A stretch of 64,000 bases of DNA from the NCBI GenBank assembly GCA_018292915.2, contig JACVVK020000013.1, positions 1,152,501 to 1,216,500 of the forward strand. Direction: 5' to 3'. The number at the start of each line of letters is the position of its first letter. The stretch's first letter is position 1. Position numbers and translations under genes: made by a program. The stretch is from Batillaria attramentaria (Eukaryota; Mollusca; Gastropoda; Batillariidae). The notes beneath the pieces are model-generated. The model was not told the origin of the DNA, made no database searches, and worked only from the letters and a program-made list of their open reading frames with translations. Shown here one piece after another: positions 1 to 17,609 of this stretch.

Positions 1-88
<88 letters not shown>

Positions 89-92
89 CAAT
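1..92. repeat. (CA)n grading into (CACG)n microsatellite at the window edge
   Basis: Pure CA repeats to about position 57, then CGCA repeats to about 88. The array continues beyond the window start. Confidence 0.97.
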
Positions 93-301
93 TACACACA
101 CACAGTGACACACACGCAATGATACACACACACTAACTCGAAAGATGAAAAACATGCCAAAAGTTGTGTATGCAAAAAAATGTAACAGAAAGCAAGATGA
201 TCATTCTTCAGTTAGGTCAAAACAAGAAAGCCCAGAAGAACCAGTTCTTTTTAACCTAACCTACCTTAATTAGGCCAAGAAAAGCTCGCCCTGCTGGTCA
301 G

Positions 302-444
302 TCGGCCCCACTGAGGAGATAGAGTGGACGTTCTTTTTGCGTCCCTTTCATTGGCTGGTCTACATCGCCCTGGGAGGGAGCCTGATCTTTGTCACAGCCG
401 TGTTTGATGCGGACATGGACGAATTATGTGGGGAATTGTTTTAA
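302..444 (+). pseudogene. Possible orphan exon with a transmembrane segment (iGluR M1-like)
   Basis: A frame bounded by a TGGTCAG acceptor-like site and a TAA stop encodes EEIEWTFFLRPFHWLVYIAL followed by GGSLIFVTAVF. The aromatic-rich FLRPFHW motif entering a hydrophobic helix resembles the first membrane segment of ionotropic glutamate receptors. The stop comes right after the helix, and the sequence just upstream (about 140-290) is a diverged copy of DNA at 6850-7010. It is therefore more likely a relic carried by a repeat than a working exon. Function is not established. Confidence 0.22.
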
Positions 445-583
445 AGCATGGAATAAAGATAAACTGAATAATGACTTCCCAATCACTGAAACTGTTCTGG
501 TTTTCCCTTTCCTGGGGCAGTGACTGTTCTTATTTCAGGAACAATAAAAACATAAGGCAAACCACACACGTCGTCTAATGGTA

Positions 584-653
584 TGGTATGGTATGGTATG
601 GTATGGTATGGTATGGTATGGTATGGTATGGTATGGTATGGTATGGTATGGTA
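584..653. repeat. (GGTAT)n pentanucleotide microsatellite
   Basis: Fourteen near-perfect tandem copies of GGTAT. The repetitive open frames it creates on both strands are artefacts. Confidence 0.95.
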
Positions 654-1130
654 TTCTTTGGCGAACATAATCCCCGACGAATCTCTTCTAAGACGCCCAA
701 GGCGCGACTTATGTTTCTTACACTGTCTTTTATCAATCGGAAATGTACTTTACCGTGACTTACTTTGCAACTCGGTGAGCTCTGGTCCACAACGCGAAAA
801 TGATAAGACTGAGACACGTGTCTACAGACATCTACACGGTACGAATATAGAAACTATACAACAAAATCAGCCATACGTTTCAAAGTCCTAAGCCACGTGT
901 AGACTAGATTTTGGATAGAATCCTGGTCATCTTGAAGTATGAAGGTAGGCAGCAAACATCAGGGAATTTGACTATTATCGAGAGACGGAGAAGTGTTACG
1001 CAGCTCTTGGTATTATCATGTCGTTACACTAAGTATTGGGTACCAGGGAACGGGACCAAGCTCGGCGGAGAATACAGCGGGGATGGTGGTTAGGTGTCGA
1101 GAAGTACTAGTTTGGTTTCCGAACATACGA

Positions 1131-1363
<233 letters not shown>

Positions 1364-1788
1364 CCTTTCGTTACCTTGCCTTGAGAGTACGCATGGCATG
1401 CAGACCAATGGTTTTCAGATCTCTAGTATCGGTATTGTTTTGTTTGTTTGTTTGGACTCCAGGAGGGGTATGTTGATTTTTTTGTTTGTTTGTGTGTTTT
1501 TGTTGATTTTTCAGTTTCATAACCTGGTTCTTGGACATTTTTTATAAGTTACAGTGGAAGTCTCTCACTCATTCGAGGTCACCATCCTCTTGCACTGACA
1601 TTTCATTGCAAAGCACGGTGGCCAATCAGAAAATAATTTATAATAATAATGATAATAATAATATAGGGTTATAAGCTATAACCTGTTAGTTAATAACAGT
1701 TCTAAGCGCTTAAGCAAGTAAATAGGAAGAAATATCACTTACACATCAACACTTTTATCGACACGCACATATACAATCTACTGTTCAG

Positions 1789-6677
<4,889 letters not shown>

Positions 6678-7290
6678 ACAAGACGGATTCATCATCGTGA
6701 TAAGATCGAGCATTTAAATGCAGTCCTTGTTTTGCCTACTGTGAATATATATTAAAGTGTCGGAATAGGCCACACTGAATTTGCATTTACCTAATAATAC
6801 GACTTATCCTTCCTTAATAATTCACACACACACACACACACACACACAATCAAAAGATGAAACTGGAACATGCCCGAGGTTGCGTAGTTTTGATAAGGCA
6901 AAAACGGTAACAAAAGGCAAGGTGATGGCTCTTCGGCCAGGTCAATACAAGAAGGCTGAGAAGAACCAGTTTCTGAACCTGACGTACATTAGGCCAAGAA
7001 AAAGTCTGTTTCCGATTTCATCATTCAAGAAAAATACTGAAGACAGGTACGCCGCATGGCTGTTTTTTAAGTTTTGCTTTTTGGTTTTTGTTGTTGTTCT
7101 TGTTGTTGTTGTTTGTTGTTGTTATTTGTTTGGTTGGGTTTGTTTTGTTTTGTTTTGTTTTTTAGGGGGGGGGGGGGTGTTTGTTTGTTTTGTTTTGTTT
7201 TTTACGGGGGAGGGAGGGGGTGCCATTGGAGATTACAGTGCTACTAAAGTCATATAATGCTCTAGCAGACAGAGAAGGGAAGGAATTACG

Positions 7291-7853
7291 TAGACTCCAG
7301 AGTGCATTCCCTTTTCGGCGGGGCGTGAAAATGTGACTGCTTACAGCCAGCGCCATTTTCAAAAATGGCGAATTTTTTTTAGAAAAGCGAAGACGTGTGT
7401 GTCATATGATTCGATTTGAAACGAAGTCTTGAATATCCGACCTCTTTTCGTTTGGGCAAAATCTTTGCCAGCGGACAATTATTGTTGCGCTTTGATGGCA
7501 CTGTTTACGTGGTACACTGATCCAACAGGATGTGAGTAAACGTCAAGGGGGTTGCACTCTGACAGGCCAAGGTGTAGACTCCAGAGTGCAGTCCCTTTTC
7601 GGCGGGGCGTGAAAATGTGACTGCTTACACCCAGCGCCATTTTCAAAAATGGCGAATTTTTTTTTAGAAAAGCAGAGACTTGTGTGTCATATGATTCGAT
7701 TTGAAACGAAGTCTTGAATATCCGACCACTTTTCGTTTGGGCAAAATCTTTGCCAGCGGACAATTATTGTTGCGCTTTGATGGCACTGTTTACGTGGTAC
7801 ACTGATCCAACAGGATGTGAGTAAACGGCAAGGGGGTTGCACTCTGACAGGCA
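7291..7853. repeat. Tandem duplication, unit A (about 282 bp x 2)
   Basis: Sequence starting GTAGACTCCAGAGTGCA at 7291 recurs at 7573 with few changes, including a CATTTTCAAAAATGGCG motif. No coding frame is conserved between the two units. Confidence 0.85.
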
Positions 7854-7855
7854 AG

Positions 7856-8654
7856 GGTGTTGCACTCTACAGGCAAGTATTATAGCACAGTGCAGACGAT
7901 CACGTACCTGCCTTCTGGTGGAATAAGAGACGATTACAAAAGCATACACACCCGTGCTCTAGGACTGAATGTAATAATAGATCTGTCCATTCAGACAGAG
8001 ACATGTTATGTATGTCTCTGATTCAGAAACACGCCTACTTTCACTCTGAAGACAGCCTGCCATCACTTGCGCCACTGAGGATCCCTCTGGGTTCAAAGCT
8101 GGTCAAGGATGACATAGTGCGCGACCTTGTGTTTGAGAGCACCGAGACAATTTAGGCCCGTCACGGTAGCGCAGTGAGCGCCATTTCCCCACCGTGCACA
8201 GAGGTACTTTCCACTGAAAGACTCTGTGCCCCAGAGAGTGGCCAAGGTGTTGCACTCTACAGGCAAGTATTATTGCACGGTGCAGACGATCACGTACCTG
8301 CCTTATGGTGGAATAAGAGACGATTACAAAAGCATACACACCCGTGCTCTAGGACTGAATGTAATAATAGATCTGTCCATTCAGACAGAGACATGTTATG
8401 TATGTCTCTGATTCAGAAACACGCCTACTTTCACTCTAATGACAGCCTGCCATCACTTGCGCCATTGAGGATCCCTCTGGGTTCAAAGCTGGTCAAGGAT
8501 GACATAGTGCGCGACCTTGTGTTTGAGAGCACCGAGACAATTTAGGCCCGTCACGGTAGCGCAGTGAGCGCCATTTCCCCACTGTGCACAGAGGTACCAA
8601 AGACCTTGGAATGGAGGTACTTTCCACTGAAAGACTCTGTGCCCCAGAGAGTGG
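7856..8654. repeat. Tandem duplication, unit B (about 390-409 bp x 2)
   Basis: Sequence starting GGTGTTGCACTCTACAGG at 7856 recurs at 8246. The second unit has a roughly 20-bp insertion near 8597. It directly follows unit A, giving an A-A-B-B block. No protein frame was recognised. Confidence 0.85.
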
Positions 8655-9703
8655 GAATTACGTGGCACGAGTGATGCCCCTTGGTCTTGTGCCAGGATCA
8701 GCCTACTGAAAATTATTGAAATAGGGTCGACTGGAAAACTGAAACGTAGGTAGGTAAGCTAGGGTTTAACGTCCATGCGACAAGAGTGGTTGGAGACGGC
8801 CTTAAAGGACAGCTCACGGATGAAATGGGCAGCTACCCTGAAGGAACAGTCCAGCTGAACACGATTCAATCCAGTCACACTGAGGGGCCTCTCATTCCAT
8901 GTATCCTTGATTGTGATGGATCTGTTCCACCATCAGATCCAGTTCTACAGTCAAAGAAACAGTTCCTTGGTGCAATATACCTGTTACAGTTCCTTGGTGC
9001 ACATGGAACTGTCACTACATCATAAACCGAAACACACTCATTTCTTTCTTTATCCTTACCCCGGCCACAATCGGGAACAGACGAAATGGTCTGCGAAGAA
9101 CACGTCTTATCAGTGAACTTCTAGAATAAGATAAGAGATACACGTGAACAGTCCGGAGACGTTCCACGACATATAAATGACAACTTGTCCTCTGCCACTT
9201 TCTTACAGCCTGGAAGATTGCAAGTGGACATAGAACAAAACGATGAAGGTAAGCGATGGAAATTGTGCACGGACACGCAGGAATCATTGGTATGCTGGGT
9301 TGTATGTTTGGTATTTTGTTTGTTTGTTTGTTTGTTGTTGTTGTTGTTTTGTGTTGTTGCTTTTGTTGTTGTTGTTTTTTTATTGTTGTTTTAGGAGGTT
9401 TCATAGATAAGTGTTGTTGTTGTTTTTCGTTGTTGTTGAGTTTTGGGGGTTATTTTTTCTGGTTGTTGTATTTGGCTGTTGTTGTTGTTTGTTGTTGTTG
9501 CTGCTGTTGTCGCTACAACTGCTGATGATGATGGTGTTATGTCCATCGAGAAGGTGACTTTAAAGATTGGGGCAGTAGAAACAGTTTGGCCCTGTCCAAA
9601 TTCGAACCGACGAGCCTCTGGTGGAGACAACAATGCTCGGCAATCTTGAGCTACCCAACTAACGATAGAAACGGAAACGGTAATGACTGCGAAGTGGTTA
9701 CAA

Positions 9704-10100
9704 GTTAAGCAAATAAAAGCGACACAAAAGGGACAGAAACCACTTAACTTTGACAAAGGACGGCACAGGTCGACGTTTCGGCTTACGCCTTCTTCAGGAC
9801 ATAAACAAATGGGACATAACTTCAACAAACAAGCAAAAGGTAACTCTGCGGACGTACTGACATACACGGCGCGAAAAAAATGTTTCTGGTCCTTTTCTTG
9901 CCCACCCCTTTTTTTTTCTTTTTTTTTTTTCGCGCCGTGTATGTCAGTACGTCCGCAGAGTTACCTTTTGCTTGTTTGTTGAAGTTATGTCCCATTTGTT
10001 TATGTCCTGAAGAAGGCGTAAGCCGAAACGTCGACCTGTGCCGTCCTTTGTCAAAGTTAAGTGGTTTCTGTCCCTTTTGTGTCGCTTTTATTTGCTTAAC
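9704..10100. mobile_element. Fold-back element: perfect 170-bp inverted repeats, 57-bp spacer
   Basis: The left arm 9704-9873 and right arm 9931-10100 are exact reverse complements as far as I can read, around a T-rich spacer. Each arm carries CTGAAGA, a GGC/GCC hairpin and GAAAC (10007-10029 on +, mirrored at 9775-9797 on -). This layout matches a hammerhead-type ribozyme core. Related, less perfect elements lie at 48918-49128 and 63442-63652. Confidence 0.85.
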
Positions 10101-10544
10101 GATAGAAACGATAACAACTTGAGCTACATCCTTCAGTTACAAAAGAAAATAAGATTATTTCTGAATTTCACGCTCCAAATTTGGACATAGTCAGTTCTCC
10201 CCACACGACACAAACTTTTAAGAGCATTATATTACGTTGCCAGGCGCTGGCTATGGGTACGTTTTAATATGGTAGGTATATACATGTGGAATTGCTCAGC
10301 CAGTAGACTCATTTTGCGTACGGTGGTTGGTTGTTTGGTTGGTTTTGTTTGGTTGAGAGTTTGTTGTCTTTTTAATTACAAACGAATGATATCAGAGGCG
10401 GGACAACAAGGAAAAACTCACTCACTCACTCATGCCCGTTATGCCGTCTGGCATGTAGGGCAGCAACAAATGATCGCCACTCCTGCCGGTTCTGGCCCAG
10501 CTTCTGAATGCTTCCCCAGGTGTGATGGAGAGTCTTGAGCTCCA

Positions 10545-10650
10545 GCAAGGAAAATGCCAGCCAAATATTTGGCCCCAGCCGGGATTAGAACTCACGACCC
10601 CAGCATTTACAGTCCCACACTCTACCAATTCGGCTTGCCCGGCTCCTCTA
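10545..10650 (-). repeat. tRNA-derived SINE head (reverse strand)
   Basis: The reverse complement carries an A-box-like block followed by GTCGTGAGTTCTAATCCCGG and the family's GGGGCCAAATATTTGGC. It is only the head part of the common SINE. Confidence 0.6.
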
Positions 10651-11164
10651 GCGTATAGCGTGGGAGGCAGGGTGACGGGGGGAAGGGGGGGGGTGTCTTT
10701 GGGAGTTAAATAGTGTGGTGGTCATGCAGACAGTCATAATACATTATGACATATAAAACTAAAAGTCAGACAGCGATGACGAGAAACCACAACGAGTACA
10801 GTCTGACCTTTCCATACAGAGAACGTGGTCTCGGCGACGTTAGGTCACGACAAGGAGATAACAGGCACCTGAACATTTTCCAGTGGTCCCATTTTCAAAC
10901 TCCCGTCAAAGTCTTGGCTTTGACCTCGATTTTCTGAAGAGAAACAGGGGTGTTTTCTTGGTTTTCATTTTTTACTCCCAATCAGTTTATCAATGTTGTT
11001 GTTGTTGTTTGTTGTTGTTGTTCCGCATATTCACCATACACTACAATTTAGGAAGCTTAGGGTTTTGCGTCAATATGCAGCTGAATAGCTTATCTGAAAA
11101 TTTTCCCCCACGTTTTGCGTTTGGTTAAACTGCGAACTGAATTTGCAGCTGTACCAAACACTGC

Positions 11165-11335
11165 GGGGAGCCGGATAGAGCGTTGGACTTCTAATGCTCG
11201 GGTCGTGAGTTCGTATCCCGACTGGGGCCAAATATTTATGCTCAGTGGCTTTTTCATCGTTGCCCCGTCTTTGATATCACCCGTATGTGGTGGAAAAGGA
11301 CGTTAAACCCCCCAACACCCAACCACCCACCCATA
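11165..11335 (+). repeat. tRNA-derived SINE (main family)
   Basis: The head runs GGGAGCCGGATAGAGCG, then TGCTCGGGTCGTGAGTTCG. The body has GGGGCCAAATATTTATGC and TCTTTGATATCACCCGTATG, and the tail is GGTGGAAAAGGACGTTAAAC plus ACCC repeats. The tRNA-like head supplies the internal pol III promoter. Confidence 0.85.
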
Positions 11336-11706
11336 CACTACAATTTAGGAAGCTTAAGGTATTACGTCAATGTGCAGCTGAATAGCTTATCTGAAAATTT
11401 GCCCCCACGCATTGCAAACTGAATTTGCAGCTGTACCAAACACTGTAGAAGGGATCCCACAAAACACTTCACATGAATACACGAATGGAGAGCCATATCG
11501 TGATACCCCGATACGCATTCTGCATCAGATATAGCAGCAAAACTAGCAGTCGTCACGAATAATTATGTGTGTTCAGAGATTCCCCAGAGCAGTGGTTCCC
11601 CTTGTAAAAAGAAGCTGAACCTCACTTGCATGATTGGAAAATTGAACTTACCGAGTGACTGACTTTTGTCGTTCTTCTACATCACAAGTTTCCCAAAACA
11701 GGGGGT

Positions 11707-12020
11707 GAGCGGTGGTCTTATGGGTAGCGCGTCGGACTTAGCTCCTGCGCTACTAAACGGCCGTCACCGCTGTCACGATGGAGCGTGGGTTCGAGCCCAG
11801 GTCAAGTGTGATTATGTGGTACCTGTTTTTCCTGGCTACCGGGCTGCTCATCGGGGGTTTCTCTCCGGGCTATCCGGCTTTCCTCCCCGAGCAAAATTGA
11901 AAAAAATGGGATAGGTATTGGGTGGCGCTGCATCGCGGTGACGCGCTTCCCCTAGGGGAAGCAGCCCGAATTTCGCAACAAGGAAAATAAAGTAGTAAAA
12001 AAAATAAAAATAATAAAGAA
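11707..12020 (+). repeat. Second tRNA-derived SINE family with A-rich tail
   Basis: The tRNA-like head has GGTAGCGCGTCGGACTTAG and a GGGTTCGAGCCC B box. A distinct body (CTCATCGGGGGTTTCTCTCC) follows, then an AATAAAGTAG and A-rich tail. It is different from the ACCC-tailed family. Confidence 0.75.
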
Positions 12021-12159
12021 AAAGGTCATTTTAAATTATAAATCGGTTGCCCATGTCTGCCTTTTTTTTTTCCCCCCCGGAATGGTATTATAGTTGAATG
12101 AACCATTATAAAATATTATAACTGATTTATCGTCACCATGTGTCCTTGGTAGCGTGTAG

Positions 12160-12351
12160 CAGCATTCCTGGCGGTGCTGGTTGCGGTGGGGTGCGCGGCT
12201 CGCGTGTCAAGGTCGTTCTCCAACCTGAGTCCCAACAGAATCCGCTTGCAACAAAACATCGGCGCCAGGCTCAACGTCGACCTTGACCTTTGTCCTCTGT
12301 GTGTCCAGTTTACAGGGGAGGCTATCAACGCACTGCTCAACATCATTCTCA
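12160..12351 (+). CDS. Countin-like copy 2, exon 1: signal peptide core and first saposin helix
   Basis: Acceptor GTGTAG (or the CAG three bases further on, same frame) and donor GTGAGT, phase 1. It encodes a hydrophobic leader, then LCPLCVQFTGEAINALLNII, the first saposin helix. Confidence 0.82.
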
Positions 12352-12721
12352 GTGAGTCTGAATGGCGGGTAATGGAAGAGGATCAGTAAATTGCAGCAGA
12401 AATGTCGTACAAAGCTGCGGTTTTGAAATTCATACAAACGTGAGGTCATACAGAAATACATATAGCTCCTATGATACTCGTCAGTCAGTCACGACGGTCT
12501 GCGCATGCTCAGTCAGTGTAACTCGATGGTTTTCGTTTGTTTTGTTGTTGTCAGTTGTTGTGTCGTTTGTCTTTGTTTGTTTGGGGTTTGTTTTTGTATG
12601 TTTGTTTTCGAGGTTCGAGGTTAACTCATTCGTGACGGGACACTTCGATCAAAGGTTCAGCCGCGCATTGCCCGTGGCTCATCAAATTGACATTCTCCAT
12701 CCAGTTTTCATTGGAGCTGTT

Positions 12722-12796
<75 letters not shown>

Positions 12797-15700
12797 CAAA
12801 GAAGCTTGCTAGAGAGATTTGTTTACATGGAGTCAGCTTACTGCGGTTTCATGGCGGCAGGCCCAGGCGGCATGGGCAGTGCTGAGGTGTTGAGGCGGCG
12901 GTAGCCCCAGTTACAATAGAGTTAAACTCTAACCCGGGGCTAAACTCCCTAACCCCGACCTTTACATACGGGCCCTGGACCCTTTCTTCGCTGCCCTCGG
13001 CGGCATACCTAACTGTTTCTCACTGGCTGTTCTGTTCCCTAGACGCGGGTGTGGTGGGCACGTGCGGCGAGCTGTGCCAGCTACTGGAGGAGAAGACCAA
13101 CAACAAGGCCCTGGGAGCCGTGTGCAACATCCTCTGTGACATCGTCGGCATTGAAGAGTTCATCAAGCTCATCGAAAAGTGAGTATTGCACCATATATCC
13201 ATCGGTAGTGAAGTCAAGATCATGCGCTGTCTCTGTCTCTCTCTGTCTGCCCGGCTGTCTCTCCTGTCAATCAAAAGGGCGAGCCCACAGAATTCAGCTA
13301 CTGGCATCCCGCGGCTTAATAAGCACAACACATGGCATGGTCTGGCAAATATTTCAGTTGCCAGACACTACAACAAGGAAAGCACTTGTAGTTTGATATT
13401 GACGTCATTAGAGGGAAAAGACCGTTACGTCAATCTCTTCAGTTCATCTTCAGTGAAATCCCCGCTTTTCCCATACAATGATGTCACAGTCATGGACGTA
13501 CCGCTGTGTTTTGCCGACACGGCAGAGTAAAGCGGCAGGGCTTTGGCCTCAGGACTTGCTGTGTGGAGTCGCCACTTAATTAGTAGTAGAGTGTGGTAGA
13601 GCGTTGAACTCTCAATACTCGGGTCGTGAGTTCGAATCCCAGCTGGGGCCAAATATTTGAACTGGCCTTTTTCTCGTTGTCCTGTCTTTGATATCACCCA
13701 TACGTGGTGGAAAAGGACGTCAAACTCCCAAACACCCACCCACCCACCCTTGTAGTAGAGTGTAGTCTAGTTATACCAAGTAGTGGTGTGGCAGGGCAGT
13801 ATGTACGTCAGAATAATAAACTTATCCTGATATCAGCCTGTGACCATCATTTTGTTGACAGTCTATATCACAACGCTGCATGCTTTGTTCTTACAGTCTA
13901 CAGGAAAAGGCCACCGTTACTGAACCTAAGCAATGTGCGCAGTGGCCAAATGAATCAATTCTGATTATTTCAAATCATACCGTCTGTCACACAGGGCTGA
14001 TCTGGATCCGATCTACTTCTGTGAGCTACTGGGGACATGCGCTATCAACGACAACGGTGACGCTAGAATCACTGGACTGACAATTTCACCCAAAGTCGGG
14101 CCTCAGGGTATGCGCAGATTTGAAGAATGACACACTCGAGAATCGCCACTTATTTTTTTTTTAATTGTTGATCTCTTTTTCCCCTTTATTTTTAATCTTG
14201 TCAGTCTTTTTCTTTTTTTCATTTTTACTCTCTCTCTTTTTTTTTTTTCTTTTTTTTTTGGGGGGGGGGGGGGTATTGTTCTTCCGTGTTGTTGATGTTG
14301 TCTGCCGAAACATTTTCCAGCTCATGTGACATTTGACATTTCGCCCAGTCCCAGTTGTGTTGTATTTGATGGTTGCTTGCTGCCGTCCAGGGGTGGGTGG
14401 GGTGGATGTTATGGAGTTTAACGTCCTTTTCCACCAGGTAATGGTGATATCAAAGACGGGGCAACGCCGGAGAAAAAGGCCAGCACAAATATTTGGCCCC
14501 AGCCGGGATTCGAACCCGAGCATGATTGAGACTGAGTCCAATGCTCTACCATTCGGCTATCCTGGCTCCCCCCCACCCCCGGCCAGGGGTCAATGGATCA
14601 GGGCTTCATAATCCATGGGACCTACCATAATTCCACATAATTATATCCCGGCTGATCGTAAGGTATAGAACATTCGTCCTGAATATTTTCCACTGTGACC
14701 AAAAACCCGATAGGACTGTAACGCGGAAATGAAAAAAAAAAATTAATGATCTCCCCCTTGGTCTATGGCCGGGTGTCAGATACTCTGGAGGGGTGTTCAG
14801 GACATTGCTGACACGATTTGAATTTCATTATGCCGTCCGTCCGTGTTTGCAGGTCAGCGCACCATCAATTTCAACATCGAATCAAAGAACGGCACTGGTA
14901 CCGGTGAACTTATTCTGTTTGTGAAGACTGTCGACGGAATCCCAGTTGGTGAGTCCGTCAGAGTGTATATATATACAGGGGCGCCGGAACCGGGGGGGGG
15001 GGGGGGGGCAGGGGGGGCAGCTGCCCCCCCCTGTACCCAAGCAGGGGGGGGGGGGGGGACAAGAGTGTCTTTTGGAAAATCAGGTGACTATGGCAAGAGG
15101 GGGGGCAAAGCCATGGTCTCCCCCCCCCCCTTCCCCTACCTCTCCCCCTACTCCTGTTAGTGCTCTCTCCCTCATCCCACCCAACAGAGAACTTCTGTTT
15201 TTGCGGACCGAAGGCTGTCCGCTCCTCTGATTGCCCCCCCCCCCCCCCCCCCGCTTTTCACTTTTTTTCGGGCAACGTCCTGGTTCGTAAAGTTTTTTTT
15301 TGTCTACGCAGCATTTGATCCCCCCCCCCCCCCCCCCCCCCCCGCTTTTCACTTTCTTCGGGCAACGTTCCCCCCTCCGAGATTCTGCCCCCCCCCCCTC
15401 CCCCCAACATCTTCCGGCGCCCCTGATATATGATATATGATTAGGCGATCGGCCTCAAAATTATTTCAGAATGGATAACTGATGAAACTGGTTCGTACTT
15501 TATCTGTTTTTTTGTGAGTGTTTGGTCCTGTTTTTGATGTTGTTGATGGTGGTGGTGGTGGAAGGGGTTGTGTACGTGTTTTGTTGTTGTTGTTGTTGTT
15601 TTTTGTTTGTTTTTTAATTTGGTTTGTGTTTGTTTTGTTCTTTAGCAAGAAACTGTTTTCCGTGTGAAAAAGGCAATAAATAAGTAAATAAATAAATAAA

Positions 15701-17482
15701 TAAATAATTCCCGTGCAGAGAAACATGAAAAATCTTCGAAATGAGTTCTTATCAGTTCTTTTAATGCGGAAAAAAATGATGGCGTTTTGTGGTTTTTTGT
15801 GTGTGTGTGGGGGGGGGGGGGGGTCAGAAAAACTGAAAATGCAAAATTCAAAGTCTTTCTTTCCCTTGTAATTGCAGAGGATGGTGTATTGATGCCTGCT
15901 CAGAACGCCAGCGCCTTCCCCGCCCCCCAGGCCTTCACTCTGAACGCCAGTCCTGACCCCGACTGTGACCCCACCCAGCAGATGTGCGAGAACTGGCTGC
16001 CTGGCAACTACACTCTGATAGTCGGTCAGTGCTACCGAGACTTCAAGTTTAACATACTGTAAACCTAACTACTTTACAGTTTCATTGTCCATTCTTCTTC
16101 TTCTTCTTCTGCCGCGTTCCCTGTTCTGGACTCCGCCTCAGGTGACTAGGTTTCAGTGTAGTCTTTATAAAGGCAGTGGTCTTCAGGAGGTCCGTTTTGC
16201 TGCCCCAGAGTTTCTCTGCCAGTGTGGCTCCATTCGGCCAGTGTTGTGTCCTTGCTTCTTTGAAAAGGGGGCTGGACTGCAGAATGTGTTCCGGGGGTTG
16301 AGGGGCTGTTCCGCACAGACAGTCTGGTGAGTGTGACAGCCCAAGGCGGCACAGGTGGGCATGCAGTCTGCAGTGTCCAGTTCGTAGACGGAAGATGGTG
16401 ATCTGTTCATAACGCTGGAGCTGTGGCATCTGGTCGTCAGATGGTGGATTGTGTTGTGCTGTCCAGATTGTCTTGTACTGATGTTCATTGTCCATTCAAA
16501 TGATGTGTTGTTTGTGCAATGTATCCCTTTTGTGTAAGGCTGATGTCATCAGTATATGGGAGTGTTTTTAGTATGAGCAAACAACGAACATGGTGTTTTT
16601 CTGTGTTTCTTAATAATGATAATAATAATAATGAGTATTGTATAGGCGCTTTAACCGATTTCATGAATCGGCTCAAAGCGCCGCGAACTGAACCCAACAC
16701 GCATGCTCACATGAATCACAAGCATTCTCTCACACACTGGACATGAACACATTACAATCACGTGGTGCGAAGAGTCAGCTCAGCTATTTATATTTCGAAA
16801 TTTAGAATTGCATTTATTTTTCAAATTTGGTGGGCTGAACATTTTCAAAGCAGAGGGGGAGGAAGCCGGAGTACCCGGAGAGAACCCCCGACTGTGGGCC
16901 CGAATGAAAGGTGCCACATACGAGAAGGAAAAATTCTTTGCCCTGAGTGGGACTCGAACCCCTGACCTCTTGCATTGGTGACAATTCTCTTAACCACTAG
17001 ACCACCGACGTCACATGGGAGTGTTTTTGCTGAGTATGAACAAACAGCAAACATGGTGTTGTTTTTTTTTATGTGACTCAAGTAACATGAGGCTACAACA
17101 TGCCTTTGCTTTATTTTTTTGTGTGTTTGAGCTGTTTTTCCACGATTGTGTGAACAAAAGTCTCCCATGTGTCATAAACCATTTCAATCGATCTGCACTG
17201 GCATAAATTATATGCTTAATTATAGAGCCAGACTTTGGAGGACTTTGGTTAGTTCATTTTTTTTTTATCGGTATAAAAATGTTTCACAATTACTGAAAAG
17301 TAATGAATAAATGGCATCTCTGCTACTCTACACATGTACAGGCAGTCATACACATGCAGTATCTGCCTTTGATGTCCACTGAGCTACTGTTCAATATTTC
17401 TCTGGTCTCTGTATTTTAACCCAGTGGTCAGTACCCAAACCATCCTAAGTCACAGTGTGTGTGTGTGTGTGTCTGTGTTGCA

Positions 17483-17519
<37 letters not shown>

Positions 17520-17565
17520 GTGCAGTGTGTGTGTGTGTGTTGCATTTGTGTGTGTGTGTGTGTGT

Positions 17566-17609
<44 letters not shown>

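Noticed and set aside
9391..9867. 158-codon minus-strand frame and its mirror at 9880-10122
   Set aside because: They are the two strands of the fold-back palindrome, giving identical peptides; not a protein gene.
10004..10100. Rho-independent style terminator hairpin
   Set aside because: Hairpins with T runs here belong to a eukaryotic fold-back element; bacterial terminator logic does not apply.
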